64,000 bases of DNA from Kosakonia sp. H02. GTDB taxonomy: Bacteria; Pseudomonadota; Gammaproteobacteria; Enterobacterales; Enterobacteriaceae. The notes under the pieces are model-generated. The model was given only the letters and a program-made list of their open reading frames with translations, did not search any database and was not told where the DNA came from. Each line of letters starts with the position of its first letter. Position 1 is the stretch's first letter. Both the position numbers and the translations under genes were made by a program. Below, one piece after another: positions 19,971-29,262 of this stretch. The stretch is from positions 4,216,001 to 4,280,000 of the forward strand of contig CP131915.1 of NCBI GenBank assembly GCA_030704225.1, in the 5' to 3' direction.

Positions 19971-21878
19971 TCAGGCCACCACAAACCGGTCAACCAGCGT
20001 GCTCATATTTTCGGATTGCCTGTCCAGCATCTGGCTGGCGCTGGCGGCGTTCGCCACCAGCCCGGCGTTTTGCTGGGTGACCTGCTCCAGTTGATTCAGC
20101 GCTTCATGCACTTGCGATACGCCAAGCGACTGCTCATTCGCAGCGTGGGCGATATCGCTGACAAAAGCCAGCATCTGCCCGGTGTTCTCGCGTGCCGCTT
20201 GCAATGTGCGGTCAGACGCCTGCGCCAGCGCTACACCTTGCTGGATCTGCTCCATGTTTTTACTCACCAGGTCACGAATCTGTTGCGCGTCATTGGCACA
20301 GCGCTGCGATAAATTACGCACCTCGGCGGCGACCACCGCAAAGCCTTTGCCCAGCTCACCGGCACGCGCTGCTTCCACGGCGGCATTAAGCGCCAACAGG
20401 TTGGTCTGGAACGAAATCTCATCAATAGAGCTGACAATGCTGGAAATCTGTTCGCTGGAGTGACGAATCGCCGTCATGCTGATACTGGTTTCGCCCGCCA
20501 CGCGGCTGGCTTCCTGCACCTGTATCTCCACCTCCTGCGTAAGTCGTTTCGCTTCGTTGGCATTATCGGCGGTCAGGTTCACCGCCGTGGCGATCTCCTC
20601 CATGCTGGCTGCGGTTTCCACCAGCGAGGCCGCCTGTTGATCGGTACGCGACGCTAAATCCTGGTTACCGCTGGCGATCTCAGAACTTGCACCGCGCAGC
20701 ACGCCCGCGCCCTGTTTAATCTCACTGACAATATGCTGAATGTTTTCAATCGCCTGGTTATAAGCGCGGTTGAGCATCGATAACTCATCGCTGCCGGGCA
20801 CCTCCAGCCGCTGGGTGAGATCGCCATCCATGCCTTCAATCGTTGCCAGCGAATGGTGCAACTGACGGTGAATACTGCTGGCGACCAGTACGGCGAAGAA
20901 GAGTGCGACAACGAGTGCCAGTACACTTATCACCGCGAAAATGGTCACTTCGCGCCAGGCTTCATCTGCAAGCTGTTGCGCCGTGCTCAGCAGGCGGTCG
21001 GAAGCGGCATCTTCCACAGCCTTCAGCGTATTAATGCGCGCCGTCTGGGCGTTAAACCAGTCGGCTGGCGCAACGCCAAAACCGCCGGTGGTTGCATGGT
21101 CAATGGCCGTCTGGCGCAGGGTCAGCGCCTGAAGCGCCTGCGGGGCTTGCAGTTGCGCGTTCATTTTTTCGTTCACCTGAGCGGTGCTGAACGCGTGGGT
21201 TGCCGCCAGCCAGGAGACCTGTTTGCCAATTACTTCGTTAAGCTGGCGGAATTGCGCGTCGGTAAAGCGGTCAGCGGAAAAAACGTTCGATAATAATGCC
21301 CGCTCAATACCGCTCTGCTCTTTGGCATTCAGCACGCTGTAATAGGCCGCCAGTTGGTTAACAATCTCGCCGTTATCCGTCAACTGGCTGATACCACCCA
21401 CCATATTCAGCAAATCATTAATAATGGCGCTATACCACATCAGCGATTGTGTGCCGGTCACGCTTTGCGTACGCACCTGCTGGCGAAAAGCGCTCATACC
21501 CTGCTGATGCTGTCGAAACTGTTCCAGCGCATGACGAATATCGTTATTCGCTTCCTGTACCGGAAATTGATTTAAAACGTCGGTTAATTGGGTGATGGTT
21601 TTTGTTGAGAGCGGATATTGCGCCGACAATTCATTGCTGAATTGCTGGCCTTTACTGCCTAAATATCCTGCGCTCAATCCGCGTTCTTTTTGTAGCTCAT
21701 GAATAACGCTGCCCGCATTTTTCGCCAGTGTTGTTAAGGTCATAATGGTGCGCATTTGCTGGCCGGTCTCCACGCGCGAAGCAATGCCGCTTGTGGCTAA
21801 CCATATGAGCGCAAACAATAAAGGCAGCAATGCCAGTAACAATTTTGATTTCATTGATAAACGGTAAATCCACTTCAT
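19971..21878 (-). CDS. Methyl-accepting chemotaxis protein with NIT sensor domain
   Basis: Transmembrane chemoreceptor of 635 aa. TM1 covers about residues 12-32. The periplasmic region is a NIT (nitrate/nitrite-sensing-type) domain ([20 protein letters not shown]). TM2 is near 310-335, followed by a HAMP domain and a full cytoplasmic signalling domain with the hairpin tip [21 protein letters not shown]. Methylation-helix Gln/Glu pairs are present. The C-terminus ends DRFVVA without the NWETF-type pentapeptide that recruits CheR/CheB, so it probably relies on high-abundance receptors for adaptation. It lies between ybdJ and ybdK, where E. coli has none. Ligand unproven; nitrate or nitrite is a family-based guess. 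Confidence 0.88.
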   Translation of the reverse strand: MKWIYRLSMKSKLLLALLPLLFALIWLATSGIASRVETGQQMRTIMTLTTLAKNAGSVIHELQKERGLSAGYLGSKGQQFSNELSAQYPLSTKTITQLTDVLNQFPVQEANNDIRHALEQFRQHQQGMSAFRQQVRTQSVTGTQSLMWYSAIINDLLNMVGGISQLTDNGEIVNQLAAYYSVLNAKEQSGIERALLSNVFSADRFTDAQFRQLNEVIGKQVSWLAATHAFSTAQVNEKMNAQLQAPQALQALTLRQTAIDHATTGGFGVAPADWFNAQTARINTLKAVEDAASDRLLSTAQQLADEAWREVTIFAVISVLALVVALFFAVLVASSIHRQLHHSLATIEGMDGDLTQRLEVPGSDELSMLNRAYNQAIENIQHIVSEIKQGAGVLRGASSEIASGNQDLASRTDQQAASLVETAASMEEIATAVNLTADNANEAKRLTQEVEIQVQEASRVAGETSISMTAIRHSSEQISSIVSSIDEISFQTNLLALNAAVEAARAGELGKGFAVVAAEVRNLSQRCANDAQQIRDLVSKNMEQIQQGVALAQASDRTLQAARENTGQMLAFVSDIAHAANEQSLGVSQVHEALNQLEQVTQQNAGLVANAASASQMLDRQSENMSTLVDRFVVA

Positions 21879-22047
21879 AAAAATGCCTCTTGTTCGCGTG
21901 TTCTTATATTTGTTATCGGAGACGAAACGCGGAGGCTTTATTTCTAATGCAGGGCTTGTTGATATTTATCAATTCTGGCAGGTTGTTCTACCCCTTAAGG
22001 GTTATATTGCTGAGAAATATCTCTATATATCAGAAAATATATCCTGA

Positions 22048-22076
22048 CTTCCCCGGCAGAAATAATGCCGGGGAAG
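22048..22076 (-). terminator. Strong stem-loop downstream of ybdK
   Basis: Perfect 11-bp stem CTTCCCCGGCA / TGCCGGGGAAG with loop GAAATAA, 28 bases past the ybdK stop. Only a weak T-rich stretch follows on the minus strand, so it may act as a terminator or mRNA 3' stabiliser. Confidence 0.6.
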
Positions 22077-22103
22077 CAATACATCAGCGTAAAAATAAAA
22101 GGA

Positions 22104-23222
22104 TTAACCCGCAGCCCAAATTTCAGCGTGTTTTTTCATTAATCCGATTAACGATCCGCCATCGGCGACAAATTCGCGCATTAACTGAGCTTCGCTCTTA
22201 CCGCGTTTCACACTGTTTGCCAGGTCATCCAGCGCGCTGGTGGCGTTGAGCTTATCAGCCCACGGCGCGATTTTCTCCAGCAGGCGGGAGAGATCCTCAG
22301 CAATGGTGCGCTGCTCGCCGGTGTGGACATCCGTTAAGATGCCGTTCAGGCCAAAGCGGCAGGCCTGGAAGCGGTTAAATTTATACAATAAATAATCGCG
22401 CTCCTGGTGCTTAAATGGCCGCTCCGCCAGCAGCCAGTGGGACAGCGCCTGAATAAAGCCCGCAACACTCACGGCATGGGAAAGCGTCAGCGGCGTATCC
22501 ATCACCCGCACTTCAACGGTGCCAAAACTTGGGCTGGGGCGAATATCCCAGTGCAAATCTTTAATGCTTTCAATCATCGAGGTGTAGCTTAAGCGGCGAA
22601 ATAACCCTTCAAACTCCTGCCAGTTCGCTACCCACGGCATCGGGCCGTTATCCGGGAACGAGGAGAAGATATTCAGGCGCGACGAGGCGAATTGCGTATC
22701 GGTGCCCTGGATATAGGGCGAACTGGCGCTAAGCGCGATAAAGTGCGGCACGAAACGCGACAGGCCATGCAATAAATAGATAGCGTCATCGCCGTTGGTG
22801 CAACCGACATGCACATGCTGGCCGAACACCGTCGCCTGCTGCATTAAATAGCCGAACATCTCCAGCGTGCGCGCGTAGCGCTCATCCTCGCAGATTTGCT
22901 GGCGCTGCCATTTCTGGAACGGGTGCGTCCCGCCGCCGCAAATTTGCACATGGTGCTCATCCGCTGCTTGCAGAATAACGTGCTGCATTGCCGTGAACTG
23001 ATGCGCCGCCTGGCTGATATCGCGACAAACGCCGGTAGCAATTTCCAGCATGCTCTCGGTGATATCGTGCTTTACCTCCCCGGCGCTGACGCGGTGTTTT
23101 ACCGCCTCAATCAACCGCGACGAGTCCTGGCTTAAGTCGTAACCCGGCGGATTGACAACCTGCAATTCCAGCTCAATGCCGAGGGTAAATGGGTCAGAAA
23201 CGTGAAAATCAGGCAGTGGCAT
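22104..23222 (-). CDS. ybdK: YbdK, carboxylate-amine ligase (weak glutamate-cysteine ligase)
   Basis: ATP-grasp-like GCS2-family enzyme of 372 aa, matching E. coli YbdK, which has weak gamma-glutamylcysteine ligase activity. Visible motifs are [11 protein letters not shown] at the N-terminus, [20 protein letters not shown] and FGQHVHVGC. Full length. Physiological role uncertain. Confidence 0.93.
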   Translation of the reverse strand: MPLPDFHVSDPFTLGIELELQVVNPPGYDLSQDSSRLIEAVKHRVSAGEVKHDITESMLEIATGVCRDISQAAHQFTAMQHVILQAADEHHVQICGGGTHPFQKWQRQQICEDERYARTLEMFGYLMQQATVFGQHVHVGCTNGDDAIYLLHGLSRFVPHFIALSASSPYIQGTDTQFASSRLNIFSSFPDNGPMPWVANWQEFEGLFRRLSYTSMIESIKDLHWDIRPSPSFGTVEVRVMDTPLTLSHAVSVAGFIQALSHWLLAERPFKHQERDYLLYKFNRFQACRFGLNGILTDVHTGEQRTIAEDLSRLLEKIAPWADKLNATSALDDLANSVKRGKSEAQLMREFVADGGSLIGLMKKHAEIWAAG

Positions 23223-23306
23223 ATTTATCCCTTACTCAGCTGTTTGTTTGAGTATGGAAGTGAATCGCCGATCCGTCCTGCGAGCCGGCAGCAACTGCGC
23301 AAATCT

Positions 23307-24770
23307 TCAACACAGCGGCGCCAGTTGACCGCGCAGCACTTCAACGCCGGGCGCAATCGCCTGCGGGTCGATGGCGTGAAAACCCATACGAAAGAAATTA
23401 TCCGGCGGCGCGGCGTCCAGAAAATGGCGCGCGCCTGGCTCAATCAGCACGCCTGCATGGGCGGCACGCCAGGTCAATTGCTGGGTGCTGATATGCTCAG
23501 GTGTGCGCAACCAGAACGCATTAGCATGCTCGCTGCCCGCCATGCTCTGGCACTCCGGCAAAAAGATGCGTAACGCATTGTGCAGGCAATCCCAGCGGCG
23601 GGCAGAATCGTCGTGGTAGCGGCGTAAATGGGTTTCGTAATGGCCTTGCGCGAGGAAATGCGCCATCTGGTACTGAATGTTAGTCGGCGGATGGCGGTAA
23701 ACCAGGCGGCGCAGGGCGCGCGCTTCATCAATAATTTCCGGCGCGGCGACCATAAAACCCAGCCGCAGCCCCGGTGACAGCGCTTTCGACAGGCTGCTGA
23801 CATAAATCACCCGGTCACTGCGATCGCTGGCTTTCAACGCCGGAAGCGGGTTCTGCATAAAGTTGCTTTCCGAGTCGTAATCATCCTCAATCACCACCGC
23901 ATCGTGGCGGGCGGCGTACTCCAGCAGCCGGGCGCGGCGGGCTTTGCTCATCGTCACCCCAGTCGGCACCTGGTGGCCCGGCGTGACGTAATAGTAGTCG
24001 CACGGCGTGTCATTCAGCACTAATCCTTCTTCATCTACCGCGTGCGGCACAATCTGCGTATCGCTTAATAAAAAAGTATTGATGGCTTCGCGAAAACCAG
24101 GGTTCTCAACCGCTACACGGGTAGTGCGCGACATCAACAGGCGCGTCAGCAAATAGAGCGCATTTTGCGAACCCAGCGTAATCAATATTTCATCGGGCGC
24201 GGCGACAATCCCGCGTTTAGGCAACACGCGGGTGCGGATCTGCTCAATCAACATCGGCACATCCTGATCGATATGATCGATAACCCACGCCGGGTCGCGC
24301 ACGCCGCCGTGTAACCAGTTCGCCGCCGCACGCCAGCTGGCAAGGGGGAATTGCTGGGCATAAGGCTGGCCGTAAATAAACGGGTAGCGATAGTGCATCC
24401 AGCCTGCCGGTTTAAGAATCGACTCCTGCTGGCTGGGTGTGATTTTCAGACGATTGCTCCATAGTGGTGCATTGCGCTCGCATTCCGGTGCAGGCTGCGG
24501 TGGGTTTTGTCCGCAGGTGTAGTAATCCGGGTGCAGGTAATAACCGCTGCGCGGGCGGCTCAGCAGGTAACCTTCGTTCACCAGGCTTTCAAATACCAGC
24601 GCGGTGGTATTGCGCGAGACGTTGAGCTGGCCAGCGAGTTGGCGACACGAAGGCAGCGGAGTGTCAGCGGGGAAAATGCCGCTCAGAATGGCGTTTACCA
24701 GGGTTTCGCGCACTTGCTCCTGCAACCCGCGTTGACCATCAAAATTCACATTCAAGAGATGTCGAATCAT
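23307..24770 (-). CDS. MocR/PdxR-type GntR regulator with aminotransferase domain
   Basis: About 487 aa. The N-terminal GntR winged helix (GIFPADTPLPSCRQLAGQLNVSRNT) is followed by a fold-type I aminotransferase domain with the PLP-lysine region SSLSKALSPGLRLGF and EDDYDSE. Such regulators use a PLP adduct of an amino compound as signal. The start at 24770 has GGAG upstream; an extension to 24818 has none. It is divergent from a polar amino-acid ABC operon, which it most likely controls. Confidence 0.88.
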   Translation of the reverse strand: MIRHLLNVNFDGQRGLQEQVRETLVNAILSGIFPADTPLPSCRQLAGQLNVSRNTTALVFESLVNEGYLLSRPRSGYYLHPDYYTCGQNPPQPAPECERNAPLWSNRLKITPSQQESILKPAGWMHYRYPFIYGQPYAQQFPLASWRAAANWLHGGVRDPAWVIDHIDQDVPMLIEQIRTRVLPKRGIVAAPDEILITLGSQNALYLLTRLLMSRTTRVAVENPGFREAINTFLLSDTQIVPHAVDEEGLVLNDTPCDYYYVTPGHQVPTGVTMSKARRARLLEYAARHDAVVIEDDYDSESNFMQNPLPALKASDRSDRVIYVSSLSKALSPGLRLGFMVAAPEIIDEARALRRLVYRHPPTNIQYQMAHFLAQGHYETHLRRYHDDSARRWDCLHNALRIFLPECQSMAGSEHANAFWLRTPEHISTQQLTWRAAHAGVLIEPGARHFLDAAPPDNFFRMGFHAIDPQAIAPGVEVLRGQLAPLC

Positions 24771-25003
24771 GCTGCACTCCATCGGCTGTATCGCTCTTTT
24801 TAACGGAGCAAATTCCATACCAGCTTCCGGTTAACTGACACAAAGATTCGCCAGAACTGGCTCTATTCACCAACGCGCAAGCCTCCCTATTGTAAAAACG
24901 CAGTCATAAAAACCGAACGACGCACCGGTTCGGCATATAACTTGCAACGCTTCCAGCACACCTGGGACATTCCGGTCTGGCAGATTAAATAAAGGGTGGA
25001 GAG
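24771..25003. promoter_or_regulatory. MocR / ABC operon divergent control region
   Basis: 233 non-coding bases between the divergent regulator and the transporter operon. MocR proteins usually bind direct repeats in such gaps; I see no repeat strong enough to name. The transporter ribosome site GGAGAG is at 24996-25001. Confidence 0.4.
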
Positions 25004-25852
25004 ATGAAAAAATACTTCGGCAAATATTGTCTTGCAGCCATGATCGCTTTGGCATTTTCCTTACACGCAGTGGCAGCGGATTTACCTGAAATTGAAAAAA
25101 GCGGCACGATGAAAGTCGCGACCGAAGATGATTACGCGCCGTTTAACTTTATGAATAACGGCCAGACGGACGGTTTCAATAAGGACATGCTCGAAGAGTT
25201 GCGCAAATATGCGAAATTCAACATCAACCAAAGTATTTTGCCGTGGACCGGTTTACTCGCGGCGGTCTCGACCGGCCAATATGATATGGCGCTGACCGGC
25301 GCGGTCATTACCGATGAACGTCTCAACGTATTTAATTTCACGCCGCCCTGGGCTTCGGCGCAGCACTATTTTGTCAAACGTGCCGATGAGAAAGGCTTAA
25401 ATACTATTGCCGATCTCAGCGGTAAAAAAGTGGGTGTCCAGGCGGGTAGTGCGTTATTGGCACGTTTGCCGGAACTGAAAGCGATGCTGGAAAAAGAGGG
25501 CGGCAAACTTGGCCCGGTGGTGGAATACCAATCCTACCCGGAAGCCTACGCGGATTTAGCCAACAAACGCGTCGATTACGTGATTAACGTGGTTATTTCG
25601 GTGAACGACCTGGTAAAAGCCAAACCGAAAGTGTTCGCCAAAGGGCTGGCGGTCTCCGGGCCGGGTTATATGGCGTGGCCAATTCCAAAAAACTCCCCGG
25701 AACTGCTGAAGTTTATGACCGGTTTTATGAACCATCTGACCGAAACCGGCAAGCTGGCGGAGTTGCAGAAAAAATGGTTTGGCGAAACCTATGACCTGCC
25801 GAAGGAGCCGATTACCAGCGCCGATCAGTTCCACAAATTAGCCGGTTTTTAA
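25004..25852 (+). CDS. Amino-acid ABC transporter substrate-binding protein
   Basis: Periplasmic binding protein of solute-binding family 3, 282 aa. A signal peptide ends HAVAA near residue 25. The domain opens GTMKVATEDDYAPFNFMNNG (the amino-acid contact region) and contains ALTGAVITDERLNVFNFTPPW. Ligand not identifiable by eye, but the family binds polar amino acids or opines. First gene of a four-gene operon. Confidence 0.85.
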   Translation: MKKYFGKYCLAAMIALAFSLHAVAADLPEIEKSGTMKVATEDDYAPFNFMNNGQTDGFNKDMLEELRKYAKFNINQSILPWTGLLAAVSTGQYDMALTGAVITDERLNVFNFTPPWASAQHYFVKRADEKGLNTIADLSGKKVGVQAGSALLARLPELKAMLEKEGGKLGPVVEYQSYPEAYADLANKRVDYVINVVISVNDLVKAKPKVFAKGLAVSGPGYMAWPIPKNSPELLKFMTGFMNHLTETGKLAELQKKWFGETYDLPKEPITSADQFHKLAGF

Positions 25853-25909
25853 GGCAGGTTTGTCAGTCTATGCGGCGGGCATCCGCCGCCTGTTTTAGCA
25901 GGAGGGCAC

Positions 25910-26551
25910 ATGGACTTAATCTCATGGCAGTTACTGATTGAAGGCGCATGGACGACCCTCTGGATCTCTGGTATCGCCATCGCCTGCGGGGTGGTTATTG
26001 GTCTCGTCATCGCGTTTATCCGCATGATGAAGCTCCCGTTTATCGACCAGTTGCTGGTGGTTTATATCAGCCTTGCGCGAGCCACGCCGCTGGTGACGCT
26101 GGTGCTGTTTCTCTTTTTATCCCTGCCGACGCTCGGTATTAACCTGGATAAAACCCTGGCGGCGATTGTTGCCCTGACGCTCAATACCTCGGCGTTTAAC
26201 GCCGAGATCTGGCGCAACGCCTTTCGCAATTTCCCCCGTGAGCAGCGGGAAGCGGCGGAGTCGGTCGGGATGCGGCGCTGGACCTATTTTCGCCAGATTA
26301 TGCTGCCGCAAATGTGGATCGAAAGCCTGCCTGCGCTGGTCAACGAAATGTCATTTTTAATTAAAGGCAGCCCGGCCATTGCGGTGATTGGCGTGGTGGA
26401 TTTAACCCGCGTCACCAACCGCATCTCCTCGGTGACCTATGAGCCGCTATCACCGATCCTCGCGGCGGCGCTGTTGTACGTGATTATTATCGGCCTGCTG
26501 TTGAAATTGCAGGGCGTGGCGGAACGTAAAGCGAAGCGCCTGGCGCGATAA
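25910..26551 (+). CDS. Amino-acid ABC transporter permease 1
   Basis: HisMQ/GlnP-type inner-membrane permease of 213 aa with about five helices. The cytoplasmic coupling loop contains the EAA motif region EQREAAESVGMRRWTYFRQIMLP. Ribosome site GGAGG at 25902-25906. Pairs with the next gene. Confidence 0.88.
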   Translation: MDLISWQLLIEGAWTTLWISGIAIACGVVIGLVIAFIRMMKLPFIDQLLVVYISLARATPLVTLVLFLFLSLPTLGINLDKTLAAIVALTLNTSAFNAEIWRNAFRNFPREQREAAESVGMRRWTYFRQIMLPQMWIESLPALVNEMSFLIKGSPAIAVIGVVDLTRVTNRISSVTYEPLSPILAAALLYVIIIGLLLKLQGVAERKAKRLAR

Positions 26552-26565
26552 ACGACGGAGGAGTT

Positions 26566-27231
26566 ATGAACCAGTGGGGCATTATTTGGGCGGCGCGCGA
26601 GAGTTTTTTCAATGGTTTTATCGCCACCCTTGAACTGTTTATTATCGCCGCCGTCGTCGGTTTATTAATTGGCGTGGTGTTGTGCTACGTCATGGAGTAT
26701 CAAAACCGTTTTGTTAACCGGGTCATTATTGCTTTTGTCAGCCTGATGCGCGCGGTGCCGTTTTTGATTCTGGCGTATCTGCTTTATTACGGCTTGCCGC
26801 AATTGGGTATTAGCATGGAGGCGTGGACCGCCGGTTTGTTGTCATTGGTTATCTATCACGGCGCCTATTTCTTTGAGATTTTACGCAGCCAGCGGCGCAT
26901 ATTTTCCGCAGGCTATATTGAAGCGGCGGTATCACAAGGCTTCTCACGCTATAAAATCTTCTTGCGCATTATCCTGCCGAATATCGTTTCTTCGGCGCTG
27001 CCGCTCATGGGGAACCAGTTAATTATTTGTCTGAAGGACACCGCGTTTCTGTGCATTATTACCGTGCAGGAGATAACTGCCGCGGCCAATAGTGTGCAAT
27101 CCACCTACTTTATTCCGTTTAATGCCTTTATTGTCGCCATTGCGCTCTACTGGGGCGTCAGCATTCTGCTGGAATTACTGATTAAGCAGTTAAGCCATTA
27201 CGGAGCGAAAAGAGGAATGACCCATGCCTGA
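26566..27231 (+). CDS. Amino-acid ABC transporter permease 2
   Basis: HisMQ-type permease of 221 aa. The EAA loop reads AGYIEAAVSQGFSRYKIFLRIILPN. It starts 14 bases after permease 1 with GGAGG upstream, and its end overlaps the ATPase start by 8 bases, indicating translational coupling. Confidence 0.88.
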   Translation: MNQWGIIWAARESFFNGFIATLELFIIAAVVGLLIGVVLCYVMEYQNRFVNRVIIAFVSLMRAVPFLILAYLLYYGLPQLGISMEAWTAGLLSLVIYHGAYFFEILRSQRRIFSAGYIEAAVSQGFSRYKIFLRIILPNIVSSALPLMGNQLIICLKDTAFLCIITVQEITAAANSVQSTYFIPFNAFIVAIALYWGVSILLELLIKQLSHYGAKRGMTHA

Positions 27232-27985
27232 AACAAGCGCGGTAAGCATCAAAAACCTCTCCAAGCAGTTCGATAACATCGAAGTGCTGCGGGATATTAA
27301 CCTGACGGTAGAAAAGGGCACGGTGGTTAGCATTCTCGGTTCATCCGGTTCCGGTAAGTCAACGCTGCTGCGCTGTATGAACTGGCTGGAGCAGCCGGAT
27401 CGCGGCGAAGTGCGCATCAGCGGGCAGCGCATCGGCGTGGACGAGAAAACCGGCAAGGCGATGTCGCATAAAGATCTTTCGCACATCCGCGAGCGGGTAG
27501 GGATGGTATTCCAGAGTTTCAACCTGTGGCCGCATTTAACGGTGCAGCAAAACGTCACCGAAGCGCTGGTGCATGTAAAAGGACTGAAACGCGACAAGGC
27601 GAACGAGGTAGCTCGTCGCCAACTGGAAAAGGTCGGCATGAGCCATAAAGCCGATGTCTACCCGATTACGCTTTCCGGTGGGCAGAAACAGCGCGTGGCG
27701 ATTGCCCGCTCGCTGGCGATGTCGCCGGAAGTGATCCTCTTTGATGAACCCACCTCAGCGCTCGATCCTGAACTGGTCAACGAAGTGCTCGGCGTGATGA
27801 AAGATCTGGCGGCGGAAGGCTACACCATGGTGGTGGTTACCCACGAAATGGAGTTTGCTCGCCAGGTCTCCGACCAGGTGGTGTTTCTCGAAAAAGGGCT
27901 GCTGATTGAGCAAGCGTCGCCGGAAAAATTCTTCAGCAACCCCGACTCAGACCGGGTACGTAAGTTTTTACAGACCAGCCGCTGA
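27224..27985 (+). CDS. Amino-acid ABC transporter ATPase
   Basis: GlnQ/HisP-type ATPase of 253 aa: Walker A GSSGSGKSTLL, signature LSGGQKQRVAIARS, Walker B VILFDEPTSALDP, and the switch histidine in VVVTHEMEFA. Last gene of the operon. Confidence 0.92.
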   Translation: MPETSAVSIKNLSKQFDNIEVLRDINLTVEKGTVVSILGSSGSGKSTLLRCMNWLEQPDRGEVRISGQRIGVDEKTGKAMSHKDLSHIRERVGMVFQSFNLWPHLTVQQNVTEALVHVKGLKRDKANEVARRQLEKVGMSHKADVYPITLSGGQKQRVAIARSLAMSPEVILFDEPTSALDPELVNEVLGVMKDLAAEGYTMVVVTHEMEFARQVSDQVVFLEKGLLIEQASPEKFFSNPDSDRVRKFLQTSR

Positions 27986-28104
27986 ATGAAAAAGTCCGGC
28001 ACGGTAACAAAGTTGCGTTCATGCTCGCATAACACAACGGTAATCAGGCTTTCGGATTGTGCTCACGGAAAGAGTTCTACAGATTAGATGTTATTGCTCA
28101 TGTT

Positions 28105-28130
28105 AAAAATTGCCTTTTGATGCAATTTTT
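28105..28130. promoter_or_regulatory. Palindromic operator candidate of the toxin-antitoxin pair
   Basis: Perfect 9-bp inverted repeat AAAAATTGC / GCAATTTTT with an 8-base spacer, 35 bases before the toxin start. Position and symmetry fit autorepression by the HTH antitoxin. Confidence 0.6.
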
Positions 28131-28164
28131 TTCGGGTGCTAACATTGAGTCATGGAGGAACGAC

Positions 28165-28488
28165 GTGTTTAACGTTATTTTGCACGAGGATGTGCCTGAA
28201 GAAATCGCCCGGTTACCGTCCGCTGTCAGAGCCAGGATTATCCGTTTAATAGATAAGCTCACACTCAATGCAACAGCGCTGCGGGAACCTGACAGTAAGC
28301 CGCTGGGAGGCGGATTATTTGAAATCAGGACCATGGGAACTGACATAGCGCGAGGGCTTTATGTCTATCAAAAAGGGAAGAACATTCTTCTGCTCAGAGT
28401 GTTTATCAAACGAACGCAGAAAGTGCCGCCCGTTGAGATAAAGCTCGCCTTTGCAAGATTAGAGGAGATGCTAAATGAAAAAGATTAA
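28165..28488 (+). CDS. HigB/RelE-type toxin (phage-derived Gp49-like family)
   Basis: A 107-aa basic protein with the RelE/HigB superfamily layout: LPSAVRARIIRLIDKL, then GGGLFEIRTMG and LLLRVFIKRTQKVP. Family members are ribosome-dependent mRNA interferases. The GTG start at 28165 is chosen because GGAGG lies 6-10 bases upstream; longer forms from ATG codons further up would swallow the palindrome. It overlaps the antitoxin gene by 14 bases, with the toxin first as in HigBA systems. Confidence 0.82.
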   Translation: MFNVILHEDVPEEIARLPSAVRARIIRLIDKLTLNATALREPDSKPLGGGLFEIRTMGTDIARGLYVYQKGKNILLLRVFIKRTQKVPPVEIKLAFARLEEMLNEKD

Positions 28489-28762
28489 AGGAGTGGCATG
28501 GGAAACCGTCCGGGCTGAATTGCTGTCCGACCCTGATGTACAGGCTGAATACGAGGCTCAGGAGCGCAAAGAGCGCTTGCAGGCAATGCTGGCAGAATGG
28601 CGTCGTCACGCCGGGTTAACCAGAGCGCAAGTGGCTGAACGTATGGGGGTCACACCGCCGACGGTTTCCCGCATGGAAGCCAATGTGGTTAAAGCCAGCC
28701 TGGAAACCCTGGCTCGTTATGCAAGAGCCTGCGGCATAAAACATCCGCAGATTACGCTATAA
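28475..28762 (+). CDS. HigA-type antitoxin, XRE-family HTH
   Basis: A 95-aa protein with an N-terminal helical part and a C-terminal HTH_XRE domain (RAQVAERMGVTPPTVSRMEA). It would neutralise the upstream toxin and repress the operon. The ribosome site lies inside the toxin gene, giving coupled translation. Confidence 0.85.
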   Translation: MKKIKGVAWETVRAELLSDPDVQAEYEAQERKERLQAMLAEWRRHAGLTRAQVAERMGVTPPTVSRMEANVVKASLETLARYARACGIKHPQITL

Positions 28763-28790
28763 AATTTATTCAACTGGCTGGTGCCAAAGC

Positions 28791-28818
28791 AAAAAAAAGC
28801 CCGCACTAAACGGCGGGC
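28791..28818 (-). terminator. Minus-strand terminator left by a lost gene
   Basis: Stem GCCCGC / GCGGGC followed on the minus strand by eight T residues. No intact minus-strand gene ends here; the nearest candidate is the coding remnant at 28951-29049. Confidence 0.65.
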
Positions 28819-29262
28819 AAATAATACTGGAAGCAATGTGAGCAATGTCGTACCGAATACCTGAGTTAACTACTCAACTATTCTGTAATGAGAAAGATAA
28901 TCTTTATCATCTTTGCGGTCAACCCCAACTTTTATGCGACTTCACTGTTTTTATGTCTCCAGCGCGACAAACTCGCCCCAGGAGACTTCATCAATAAAGA
29001 TGCCTTCCTGACCGTAGCGCAGCCAGTCCACCTGCGCTAACAATGCCTGCTAATAGCTTTCGTCCGCGCGCGGTGGGATTTGGTGGCTTTCCGTTTCTCG
29101 CCGGTCAATGCCGTGCCAGGCAGGCTACAAATCAGCGTCAACCCCGCGCCAGGAAACGCTTAAGTGAATTATTCACTAAGCATTGCAGATTAAATCATTT
29201 CCTTTTTTTAACCCCGCCAGCCAATCATTTTCGTTTGAAAAATTAAAAAACCGGGGATATGC
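28819..29262. other. Gene-poor stretch with decayed coding sequence
   Basis: Contains the minus-strand coding remnant at 28951-29049 described separately. The rest shows no intact gene. The right end is AT-rich and would hold the promoter of the downstream ABC operon. Confidence 0.5.
28951..29049 (-). pseudogene. C-terminal remnant of an unrecognised protein
   Basis: A 32-codon open stretch on the minus strand includes QVDWLRYGQEGIFIDEVSW and ends GEFVALET before a stop. It looks like real protein but has no start codon and is closed upstream by TAG. A terminator on the same strand follows at 28791-28818, as expected for a genuine gene end. The family is not recognised. Confidence 0.45.

Noticed and set aside
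27820..28035. Minus-strand frame at the end of the amino-acid ABC operon, considered as a gene remnant
   Set aside because: Most of it lies antisense to the ATPase gene and the short part outside shows no recognisable protein.
28891..28916. GATAATCTTTATCATC considered as a Fur box
   Set aside because: The dyad is imperfect and no intact gene starts close enough on either strand to be controlled by it.
29043..29246. 67-codon plus-strand frame upstream of the sulfonate-type operon
   Set aside because: No ribosome site, basic low-complexity product, and it overlaps the minus-strand remnant that looks more protein-like.
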